A DNA stretch of 20,623 nucleotides. Origin: JBAXPW01 sp037132015 (GTDB lineage Bacteria > Patescibacteriota > Microgenomatia > UBA1406 > GWC2-37-13). Under the pieces are notes generated by a model. It was given only the letters and a program-made list of their open reading frames with translations. It did no database searches and had not been told where the DNA came from. The translations under genes and the position numbers were made by a program. Of the stretch, positions 13,428 through 20,623 are shown piece after piece (position 1 is the first letter of the stretch; every line of letters begins with the position of its first letter). The stretch spans positions 1 to 20,623 of the forward strand of contig JBAXPW010000023.1 in NCBI GenBank assembly GCA_037132015.1, written 5' to 3'.

Positions 13428-15968
13428 ATGGCAGAAGATAATACAGTGATCATTCCAACAGAAATAACGACAGAGATGAAAAGTGCGTATCTTGATTACG
13501 CAATGACAGTTATCGTGTCTCGCGCGCTTCCAGATGTTCGAGACGGCCTAAAGCCAGTACACCGACGTATTTTATATGCGATGTATAAACTCGGACTTTC
13601 ATCAAGCGCACGTTTTTCCAAATCTGCAGGTGTAGTTGGAGAAGTTCTTGGAAAATATCATCCTCATGGTGATTCGGCCGTATATGAAGCTCTCGTTCGC
13701 ATGGCACAAGATTTTACCATGAGATATCCTCTCGTCAAAGGTCAGGGAAACTTCGGTTCAGTCGATGGAGATCCAGCAGCCGCAATGCGTTATACCGAAG
13801 TAAAACTCACAAAGATTGCAGAGGAAATGATAGTTGATATTGATAAAAATACCGTCGAAATGCGTGATAACTTTGATAGTAGACATAAAGAACCTATATT
13901 TTTACCAGCAAAATTACCAAATATATTGTTAATGGGTGCAGAAGGTATCGCAGTAGGTATGGCAACTAAAATACCTCCTCATAATATAACTGAGATTATT
14001 GATGCTGTTATAGCAACTCTTGATAGTGCAAAGCTTGGCGAAGACTATAAAAATATAGTCGCATCTAAACCAGATGATCCAACATTACTTCCGGGACATT
14101 ATATTCGTGAACAAAAACCATATGTAAATTTTGAAATTACGACCGATGAATTACTCGAACATGTAAAAGGTCCTGACTTTCCAACAGGAGGCATAATATA
14201 TGGTGCCAAAGAGATACAACAAGTCTATGCAACAGGGCGCGGTAAAGTCCTCATTCGAGGTGTTGTAGAAGAAGAAGATCTCGGAAAAGGTAAGATGGCA
14301 ATTATCATAAAACAACTACCGTACCAAGTAAATAAAGCCAATCTTGTAGAAAAAATCGCACACCTTGTTATTGATAAAAAAATTATCGGCGTTTCAGATC
14401 TTCGTGATGAATCAGATCGTGACGGTATGCGAGTATGTATTGAACTTAAAAGAGACGCTACTTACAAACAAGTTTTGAATAATTTATATAAATTTACAGA
14501 ACTCCAGACAACATTCCCTGTAAATATGGTCGCCCTCGTTGAAGGTGTACCTCAAACTTTGGGATTAAAAACTATCTTAGAAGAATATATCAAACATCGA
14601 GTTGACGTCATCACTCTTCGATGCGAACACGAACTAGCACAAGCAAAAGCACGTGCTCACATACTTGAAGGATATCTTATTGCTCTCGATCACATCGAAG
14701 AAGTCATTGAGATAATCAGAAAATCAAAAGACGAGCCTGAAGCAAAATCAAAACTCATGAAAAATTTTGGACTTTCTGATATTCAATCTCAAGCTATTCT
14801 TGATATGCAATTGAAACGTTTGACAGGTCTTGAACGTTCAAAGATCGAAGATGAATTGAAAATTTTACGTGATAGAATTGCAGAGCTCGAAACATTATTA
14901 AAAGATATATTGAAAATTTTTGTTGTAATAAAAGAAGAATTGTTATATCTCAAAAAAACATACGGAGATGACCGAAGGACAAAAGTAGTAAAATCACGTC
15001 CGGGTGAAATAAGTGATGAGCAATTAATAGAAAATAAAGATGTGATAATCGTTCTCACAAAAGAAGGATATATTAAACAAGTTCCAAAAGAAACTTTTAA
15101 AATCCAAGGACGTGGTGGTAAAGGAGTAAGTGGTATGGAAACAAAAGATACAGACAACGTAGCTATCATCACAACTGCATTGACACACGATTATATTCTC
15201 TATTTTAGTAATCTTGGTCGTGTATTTATCACTCGTGTTTGGGACATTCCAGCAGGTTCTCGTATCTCAAAAGGGAAGGCGATCGTCAATCTATTAACAC
15301 TACGACCCGATGAAAAAGTTACCTCTATCTTGACATATGGTAATACCGAAGAAAGTAAACAACAGTTTGTTCTTATGGTAACCAAACAAGGAACAGTAAA
15401 AAAAACACCATTTATAGATTTTGCTAATATCAGAAGTAGTGGTATTATCGCTATTCGATTAGATGACAATGATAGTCTCGAATGGGTCATGATAACAAAT
15501 GGTGAACAAAATGTAATCTTAACTTCTGAAAAAGGAAAGGCAATTGTATTTAAGGAAACCGAAATTCGTGAAACGGGTCGATCATCAATGGGAGTCAAAG
15601 GAATGGATATAGACTCAGATGACGCAGTTTCATCGGCAGATACCTTTAGTAACAGTGAATTTACAAAAGATATATTTGTGATCACTGAACGAGGAATTGG
15701 TAAGCGCACAGCATTATCAAACTTCAAAGGTCAACATCGAGGAGGAAAAGGAGTAAAAATCACCACATTCGATGCACGAACTGGCAGAGTTGCTTTTGCT
15801 CAAATTATCGATCCTGATGACTCAACAGTTATCATCACGAGTAATAAAGGTCAAGTAGTAAAGATTGAGTTAAAAGTCATCCCATCCCGATCACGCGATG
15901 CAAAGGGTGTAATTCTCATGAGACTATCAGACAAAGATGATATCATCGGCGGAGCGACATTGGTGTAA
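13428..15968 (+). CDS. gyrA: DNA gyrase subunit A
   Basis: GyrA is the DNA-cutting and DNA-wrapping subunit of gyrase. In the 846-aa product the catalytic tyrosine is Y122 in AAMRYTE, the same number as in E. coli. The quinolone-resistance region reads HPHGDSAVYE, with S83 and E87, the common sensitive-type residues. The C-terminal beta-pinwheel is complete, with the GyrA box at about 560 as QGRGGKG instead of QRRGGKG; a box is what separates gyrase from topoisomerase IV. No usual promoter is obvious directly upstream, where the heptad array lies, so its transcription is unclear. It ends 7 bases before the convergent Nudix gene. Confidence 0.98.
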   Translation: MAEDNTVIIPTEITTEMKSAYLDYAMTVIVSRALPDVRDGLKPVHRRILYAMYKLGLSSSARFSKSAGVVGEVLGKYHPHGDSAVYEALVRMAQDFTMRYPLVKGQGNFGSVDGDPAAAMRYTEVKLTKIAEEMIVDIDKNTVEMRDNFDSRHKEPIFLPAKLPNILLMGAEGIAVGMATKIPPHNITEIIDAVIATLDSAKLGEDYKNIVASKPDDPTLLPGHYIREQKPYVNFEITTDELLEHVKGPDFPTGGIIYGAKEIQQVYATGRGKVLIRGVVEEEDLGKGKMAIIIKQLPYQVNKANLVEKIAHLVIDKKIIGVSDLRDESDRDGMRVCIELKRDATYKQVLNNLYKFTELQTTFPVNMVALVEGVPQTLGLKTILEEYIKHRVDVITLRCEHELAQAKARAHILEGYLIALDHIEEVIEIIRKSKDEPEAKSKLMKNFGLSDIQSQAILDMQLKRLTGLERSKIEDELKILRDRIAELETLLKDILKIFVVIKEELLYLKKTYGDDRRTKVVKSRPGEISDEQLIENKDVIIVLTKEGYIKQVPKETFKIQGRGGKGVSGMETKDTDNVAIITTALTHDYILYFSNLGRVFITRVWDIPAGSRISKGKAIVNLLTLRPDEKVTSILTYGNTEESKQQFVLMVTKQGTVKKTPFIDFANIRSSGIIAIRLDDNDSLEWVMITNGEQNVILTSEKGKAIVFKETEIRETGRSSMGVKGMDIDSDDAVSSADTFSNSEFTKDIFVITERGIGKRTALSNFKGQHRGGKGVKITTFDARTGRVAFAQIIDPDDSTVIITSNKGQVVKIELKVIPSRSRDAKGVILMRLSDKDDIIGGATLV

Positions 15969-15975
15969 AATATTT

Positions 15976-16443
15976 TTAGAGAAGTATATTTTTTGCTAAT
16001 ATTTTTAAACCATCAAATGTCAAACTTGAATTAATTTCTTCAAGAGTCATCCATTTTGCATCAGAAACTTCTTGTAATTGAAAAACTAAGTTGTTTTCTT
16101 CTGCCTCAAGTAAATAGATAAAATCAATATGCATATGTTCTGCAACATTTTTGTTTGCAGGGATATGTTCGTGAAGAATACAATACGGAGTAGGGAGTTG
16201 AGATTCATCTTGACTATTAATCCCAAATTCATAACCGTTAGGTATGATAGTGGCTACTACTCCTGTTTCTTCTTTTACCTCTCTTATAGCTCCGAGATGT
16301 GGCAGTTCGCCGACATCAAGATGACCTCCGGGTGGAACCCATTTTTGTAGTTTTTTATGAAATATCAACAACATTTTTGATTTTGCTCTATTTATTACAT
16401 ATCCAGTGGCAGTGTAATCATTTTTGAGATTAGAATCGATCAT
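15976..16443 (-). CDS. Nudix hydrolase
   Basis: Nudix enzymes hydrolyse nucleoside diphosphates linked to another group, and many clean up damaged nucleotides. The 155-aa product carries a perfect Nudix box at residues 40-62, GHLDVGELPHLGAIREVKEETGV, of form Gx5Ex7REUxEExGU, with the metal-binding glutamates at 55, 58 and 59. The substrate cannot be told from the box. The region upstream of the box, FHKKLQKWVPPGG, is a common arrangement in MutT-like members. It is convergent with gyrA and divergent from folD. The start at 16443 is chosen because TAG closes the frame eight codons upstream. Confidence 0.93.
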   Translation of the reverse strand: MIDSNLKNDYTATGYVINRAKSKMLLIFHKKLQKWVPPGGHLDVGELPHLGAIREVKEETGVVATIIPNGYEFGINSQDESQLPTPYCILHEHIPANKNVAEHMHIDFIYLLEAEENNLVFQLQEVSDAKWMTLEEINSSLTFDGLKILAKNILL

Positions 16444-16542
16444 ACCATTTAAAAAAATATTTTCCTAATAAGTTATATAATAATATATCATTTTTACTCC
16501 TTACAGCGAGAAAATAAATCAAAAAAATTCATTGATTTAGTG

Positions 16543-16551
16543 TGATATAAT
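16543..16551 (+). promoter_or_regulatory. Extended -10 promoter of folD-miaA
   Basis: TGA followed by TATAAT (16546-16551) lies 5 bases before ATG 16557. No -35 box is clear. The transcript would start at or beside the start codon. Confidence 0.6.
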
Positions 16552-16556
16552 ATGAC

Positions 16557-17435
16557 ATGAAATTACCTGGAAAAGAAATACGCATTGCAATTCAGGATAT
16601 ACTTCAAAAAAGAGCCGAAAAACTAACAAAAAGAGGACATAAACCTCATTTGTTGACCATTCTCATAGGCACATCTGAAGCACAGATGAATTTTATCACC
16701 TTAAAACAAAAGATGGCCACTAAACTTGGTGCCAAGTTCACCTTCATACACCTTGAAGATCCAACACAGTTTATCCCATTTATAAAACAACTTAAAAAAT
16801 ACGCAGTAGATCCATCTATCAATGGAATCATTATTCAACATCCATTGCCATTTCACCTTCAATCTGATAGCATATACAATTACATTCCATCACTCAAAGA
16901 AATTGAAGGCCATAGACAAAAAACACCATTTTATTCACCCATTGGGCTTGCAACTGCAACATTCCTAAAATACATTTTTAATGGTGAAGAAATTAACGAT
17001 GAAATTCTGTTTGATACAGAAAAAGATAGTATTAATCTCAAAAGCTTTCTAAAAAATAAACGCATCGTCATTATCGGAAGAGGAATCTCAGCTGGGTTGC
17101 CAATAGCAAAAACATTTAGCCTTATGAATATTCCTTTTTTACACACAAATTCTACTACGTACAAACCCGAAGAATATTATAGAGCTGCCGATATTATCAT
17201 TACTGCAACTGGAAAAGAGATACTGACTCCTGATATGCTCAAACCCGGTGTAATATTACTCAACCTTGGATTAAGAAAAGATGGCGATATATTTAGAGGA
17301 GACTACGATGAAAACAAGATTGAGACGGTAGCCAGTTATTATTCACCAACTCCCGGTGGTATAGGACCCGTTGATATACTATACCTTTATAACAATCTTA
17401 TACAAGCAACTGAGATGCAATCGGATTCAAAATAA
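16557..17435 (+). CDS. folD: FolD-type methylenetetrahydrofolate dehydrogenase/cyclohydrolase, divergent
   Basis: FolD interconverts methylene-, methenyl- and formyl-tetrahydrofolate in one-carbon metabolism. The 292-aa product keeps the fold markers: K50 in NFITLKQK (the catalytic Lys, K54 in E. coli), IIIQHPLP with Q94, the NAD(P)-binding GRGISAGLPIA, and the end SPTPGGIGPVDI. Several usually conserved residues differ: the Tyr four residues before the Lys is F46, the DVDG loop reads E115-I-E-G, and GRS in the cofactor loop is GRG. It could be active with altered kinetics or specialised in one of the two reactions. It is followed after 7 bases by miaA, so the two form an operon. Confidence 0.9.
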   Translation: MKLPGKEIRIAIQDILQKRAEKLTKRGHKPHLLTILIGTSEAQMNFITLKQKMATKLGAKFTFIHLEDPTQFIPFIKQLKKYAVDPSINGIIIQHPLPFHLQSDSIYNYIPSLKEIEGHRQKTPFYSPIGLATATFLKYIFNGEEINDEILFDTEKDSINLKSFLKNKRIVIIGRGISAGLPIAKTFSLMNIPFLHTNSTTYKPEEYYRAADIIITATGKEILTPDMLKPGVILLNLGLRKDGDIFRGDYDENKIETVASYYSPTPGGIGPVDILYLYNNLIQATEMQSDSK

Positions 17436-17442
17436 AAAAGAT

Positions 17443-18369
17443 ATGCACAGTCGCATACATATCATCACAGGACAAACAGCTACCGGTAAAACTAATCATG
17501 CTATTCAACTTGCAAAAACCTGCAACGGAGACATCATCAACTTTGATTCAAAACAAATATATAAAGATATAGATATTCTCCCTGGAAAAGATAAGGGAAA
17601 TAGTTCATTTATTCACACCCATAGTCTCAAGTCATTTGATATCGGATATTATGTGGTCGATGGAGTAAAAATTTGGCTTTATGACATTGTAAAACCAAAT
17701 ATTCTTTTTTCTGCTGATGATTACGAACAATGTGCTTTATTTGTAATACATTATCTTAGAGAACATAATAGAATACCAATATTTGTAGGTGGAACATATC
17801 TCTATATCAAATATCTTCTCTATCATACATCTAATAATCTCGAACCTGATCTAAGATTACGATCAGAGCTTGGAGCTCTGAGCAAATCTGAACTTCAACA
17901 AAAACTATTATTATTAAATCCCGTAATATTTAATTCAATGAATTCAAGTGATCGTGAAAATCCATATCGTCTCATTCGTAAAATAGAGTTGTCGCATATG
18001 GGAAAAGTAGAAAATCCTATTGACCTAGCATATATATTAGATAGTAAACTCAATGAAGAAACTGAAATCTCCTTTGAAGGGTATTCTTTTAGGTCAAAAG
18101 AGGAACTATATAAATTAATAGAGATGCGCATTGAAAAACGCATAAAAGAAGGTGTACTAGATGAAATTCAGACGCTTTATAACAATGGGTATACAACACA
18201 GGATCCGGGCATGAAGTCACTAGGTGTTCGAGAACTTATCAAAGTTATCCAAAAAGAAACCACACTTGAAGAAGCTAAAACAAAATGGTTATATAAGGAG
18301 CGACAATACGCAAAAAGACAAATAACATTTATGAAAAGAGATCCTCATATAACATGGCATTCAATCTAA
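17443..18369 (+). CDS. miaA: tRNA dimethylallyltransferase
   Basis: MiaA adds a dimethylallyl group to A37 of tRNAs that read codons starting with U, which stabilises codon pairing. The 308-aa product has the P-loop GQTATGKT at 10-17 (usually GPTASGKT), DSKQ at 35-38 (the DSxQ motif), GGTYLYIKYLL, and the C-terminal RQYAKRQITFMKRDPHITW that contacts tRNA. ATG 17443 is chosen because the P-loop then has its usual distance from the start; the frame is open further upstream but overlaps folD. It is translated just after folD, with only a weak A-rich stretch as ribosome site. Partners such as miaB are not in the window. Confidence 0.96.
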   Translation: MHSRIHIITGQTATGKTNHAIQLAKTCNGDIINFDSKQIYKDIDILPGKDKGNSSFIHTHSLKSFDIGYYVVDGVKIWLYDIVKPNILFSADDYEQCALFVIHYLREHNRIPIFVGGTYLYIKYLLYHTSNNLEPDLRLRSELGALSKSELQQKLLLLNPVIFNSMNSSDRENPYRLIRKIELSHMGKVENPIDLAYILDSKLNEETEISFEGYSFRSKEELYKLIEMRIEKRIKEGVLDEIQTLYNNGYTTQDPGMKSLGVRELIKVIQKETTLEEAKTKWLYKERQYAKRQITFMKRDPHITWHSI

Positions 18370-18402
18370 TCCTATTGAAGATGTTCTAAGATAATTAACT
18401 AC

Positions 18403-18431
18403 TTGATTTGTTTCATTAATAGTGTCATAAT
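18403..18431 (+). promoter_or_regulatory. Promoter of the anchored-protein pair
   Basis: TTGATT (18403-18408), a 17-base spacer and TGT-CATAAT (18423-18431) form a good extended promoter. The predicted start at about 18438 is one base before the ATG at 18439. Confidence 0.65.
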
Positions 18432-18438
18432 AAAATCA

Positions 18439-19365
18439 ATGGGAAATTTTACTCCAATTGATTATTCAAAATTTAACGGTTCTGTTGTAACTGAAAAAAA
18501 ATCGAAGATTGCACAATTACCAAATATTATGCTTGTTCTTTCTTTAGTAATGTTCTCTCTTTCACTCACTTTTGCACTACAAACAAACACAACCACAACC
18601 CAATCACAGGCCTCAATGCCAAAAATCACGCAAAAAACTGGATCTCAAATCGCACAAGAAACACCACTTATTAACTCAACTTCTCAAAATACTGCACTAT
18701 TAAATTCTATTCCTATTGCATATAAGGGGATCCCTATATCAACTTCATTATTAGACGATGCAAAAAAAACATTAGCAACTGTATCATCTCCAGAAGCTGA
18801 TATACGTTTAACAAATCAACTTGTTAAGTTTTATGCCTATGCTGATGCTCTGGATGAAAATAAATTATCATATGCCGAATCCAAAAAAACAAATGAATTT
18901 GATAAACTTGAAGAAGATGTGATTAGCATGGAGAAGGAAATTGAAAAATCATTATTATCACGAGTTGATTTTTCTTACATTTTGTCAAAATCATCCACGA
19001 GTCAGTTCACGAATACTTCAAAAATATTAGAAGATTATAAAACTGCTTTATCAGTTCCAGATGCGAAGATTGATGCAATTATTGCCAAAGCAAAAACAGA
19101 TGCGGTATTAACTGAATTTAATGGTATTGCGACTACTGGTACGTTACAAGATTTCCTTTTTGATAATAGCACATTTAAGGATTCATCATTTAACACATTT
19201 GTATTCGCGCAAAAAGAAAAAGTTGTATCGGAGATATTTATATTAAAAGGCGATAATGGTCAAGACGCTCTTATTTTGATTTATCCAAAAATAGTAAAAC
19301 AAACCGAATACAAACAATTATCTGATATCATTAACTCTAAGATATCTTTATTTTCAACTAAATAA
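18439..19365 (+). CDS. Single-pass membrane protein with extracellular helical domain, function unknown
   Basis: I do not recognise this family. The 308-aa product has a ~27-residue cytoplasmic start, one membrane segment at about 28-48 (NIMLVLSLVMFSLSLTFAL), a Thr/Ser/Gln-rich linker to about 85, and a soluble part. Residues ~105-165 are charged and helical (EADIRLTNQLVKFYAYADALDENKLSYAE). The last ~50 residues (FVFAQKEKVVSEIFILKGDNGQDALILIYPKIV) look like an alpha/beta domain. The layout recalls SurA/PpiC-type chaperones without the isomerase domain, but this is only an impression. An upstream TTG start is possible in frame, but it coincides with the -35 box. Its stop codon overlaps the next start (TAATG), so the two are translationally coupled. 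Confidence 0.72.
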   Translation: MGNFTPIDYSKFNGSVVTEKKSKIAQLPNIMLVLSLVMFSLSLTFALQTNTTTTQSQASMPKITQKTGSQIAQETPLINSTSQNTALLNSIPIAYKGIPISTSLLDDAKKTLATVSSPEADIRLTNQLVKFYAYADALDENKLSYAESKKTNEFDKLEEDVISMEKEIEKSLLSRVDFSYILSKSSTSQFTNTSKILEDYKTALSVPDAKIDAIIAKAKTDAVLTEFNGIATTGTLQDFLFDNSTFKDSSFNTFVFAQKEKVVSEIFILKGDNGQDALILIYPKIVKQTEYKQLSDIINSKISLFSTK

Positions 19366-20623
19366 TGAAAAAACGAGCAGATTTTATTAAAATAGTTTTA
19401 AGTGTAGTTCTTATTATTGTTTCTGTATTAATCTTAATTGATACAATAAATCAAAGACAAAAATTTGGATCAACACCTCGTGCTGCAATAGTTAAAAATA
19501 GAAATGCTGGCGTATTTTGTGATAATAATAAAATAATAGACGTACAAATTGCAGAAAATCCTTCATGTCCTACACTAGATGGTGCCGGTTCAAATCCCAA
19601 CATAAATATATATACAACTACTTATTCTGTTACAAATATTACTAGGACTCCAATTATAATAAGGTACGGAGCAAATACAAACTTTTGTGATAGTGCCTAT
19701 GGAAATAGAGGAACATTTTGCACAGAAAATGGAGTTTATCCGGGTCAATTAGATCGAGAAATCGGAAGTGAAGCAGTTGCTACCTTTACGCTTCAGAGAG
19801 CAAACCCATATAATAAAGTCTGTGGTGCATTTCAGACTGATTTTAACATAACAGCTGTTAACTATAATGGAGTATGGAGAACGGATTGTACGTATGGAAA
19901 AATTGGAAATAGTCAAGATCCAGCAGATTCACCTGGTGGTGCGAGTGTATGTCAAACAGGTATAACATGTTCAAGTACAATACCTACAATCACTCCTGTA
20001 GTTGCACTATTCCCAAGTGCACAGATCACAGCTCCTAATACAGCATGTGTGGGGCAACCTATTTTAATTAACTCACTCGCGAGCGGTAACGGTGGCTCAT
20101 TACTTAGAAAAGAGATATTAGTTATTAAAGATTCTGCCGTCGCGGATACTGGTACTAAAGTTGATGGCTGTCCAATTGCGGATGAAGTAAATGCTAATGG
20201 TCGATATTTTTGTAGACTCAAAAGTGAAACAAGTTCTACCTCAACTACTTCAGTTCAATGGATACCAAGGGCAGCGGGAAGATATGCAGTAATTAACTCA
20301 GTTTTTAACTCGGGAGGTAACTCTTGTAGTGGAAACCCATATGTTTCGTATAACCCACCATTTAAGACAGGCACTTACACATTTATAAGTTGTGGTCCCA
20401 GATCTGTCCAATATATAGATGTATCATCAGCAAATGATCCAATATGTTCATCTACTATACCTACAAGCACACCAATTCCACCACCACCTCCTACTAATCC
20501 ACCACCACCTCCTACTAATCCACCACCTCCTCCTCCTACTAATCCACCACCACAAGTTTGTAGTGGAACGTGTACAACAACAGCTCAGTGTGCAACTGGA
20601 TTAGTGTGTTCATCAGATAATAT
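19365..20623 (+). CDS. Cys-rich anchored surface protein with Pro-rich repeat linker (3' end outside the window)
   Basis: The frame is open from ATG 19365 to the window end (419 codons seen), so the gene is partial. A membrane segment lies at residues ~9-26 (KIVLSVVLIIVSVLILID) after MKKRADFI. The extracellular part has many cysteines spaced like disulfide-bonded domains (for example NFCDSAYGNRGTFC) and many Thr/Asn/Ser. At residues ~372-397 a proline linker repeats PPPPPTN about three times. It is followed by CSGTCTTTAQCATGLVCSSDN, the start of a Cys-rich module of a kind I associate with surface proteins of Microgenomates. It probably displays an adhesion or binding domain. It is coupled to the preceding gene by a one-base overlap. 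Confidence 0.85.
   Translation, partial: MKKRADFIKIVLSVVLIIVSVLILIDTINQRQKFGSTPRAAIVKNRNAGVFCDNNKIIDVQIAENPSCPTLDGAGSNPNINIYTTTYSVTNITRTPIIIRYGANTNFCDSAYGNRGTFCTENGVYPGQLDREIGSEAVATFTLQRANPYNKVCGAFQTDFNITAVNYNGVWRTDCTYGKIGNSQDPADSPGGASVCQTGITCSSTIPTITPVVALFPSAQITAPNTACVGQPILINSLASGNGGSLLRKEILVIKDSAVADTGTKVDGCPIADEVNANGRYFCRLKSETSSTSTTSVQWIPRAAGRYAVINSVFNSGGNSCSGNPYVSYNPPFKTGTYTFISCGPRSVQYIDVSSANDPICSSTIPTSTPIPPPPPTNPPPPPTNPPPPPPTNPPPQVCSGTCTTTAQCATGLVCSSDN
20478..20543 (+). repeat. Coding tandem repeat for a PPPPPTN linker
   Basis: Two exact 21-base units (20478-20498, 20499-20519) and a 24-base variant with one extra CCT codon (20520-20543) encode PPPPPTN, PPPPPTN and PPPPPPTN. The extra codon suggests that linker length changes by slippage. 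Confidence 0.88.

Noticed and set aside
18370..18402. Terminator after miaA
   Set aside because: No stem with a T-tract can be formed in the short gap.

Overview
The window most resembles a chromosomal segment of a small-genome, AT-rich bacterium of the Candidate Phyla Radiation (Patescibacteria), possibly Microgenomates. The basis is indirect. Housekeeping proteins are compact and divergent (a release factor without its first domain, an altered FolD). Genes are tightly packed and Shine-Dalgarno sequences are nearly absent. At least seven genes start 4-9 bases after a -10 box, as expected for leaderless mRNAs. Several anchored extracellular proteins are of unknown family, and the last has a Cys-rich module of a type I associate with Microgenomates. 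No rRNA or tRNA gene is visible, so the placement is tentative.

Region 1 (1-4800) is an accessory island: a type I restriction-modification locus in decay. hsdM carries a stop at codon 10, a one-base deletion near 1070 and probably a third slip in an A-tract at its 3' end. hsdS has TGA in place of a conserved Trp between its two specificity halves. Between them lies an intact class II Fic gene whose promoter is overlaid by three 14-bp direct repeats. hsdS overlaps an IS200-like REP-associated transposase (RAYT) gene that has its own type of 28-bp palindromes inside and just after it. No hsdR is present.

Region 2 (4800-7835) holds two divergent genes for membrane-anchored extracellular proteins of unknown function, driven from one palindromic -10 box. 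The larger contains a thioredoxin/DsbA-like domain without active-site cysteines, followed by a pilin-like C-terminal domain.

Region 3 (7836-18369) is housekeeping: an RF1-type release factor, L31, L10 and L7/L12 with a leader and terminator, gyrB with a striking structured leader, inorganic pyrophosphatase, gyrA, a Nudix hydrolase, folD and miaA. Two repeat insertions interrupt it: a BIME-like pair of hairpins after gyrB, and a small S23-type four-helix-bundle gene bracketed by inverted arrays of a 7-bp tandem repeat between ppa and gyrA.

Region 4 (18370-20623) has two overlapping genes for anchored surface proteins. The second is Cys-rich with a PPPPPTN repeat linker and runs off the window end.

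The strongest candidates for new biology are the three-way-junction RNA that begins at the predicted gyrB transcription start, the heptad-bracketed S23 gene, the divergent pair with the inactive thioredoxin fold, and the RAYT gene that carries its own repeats in frame.
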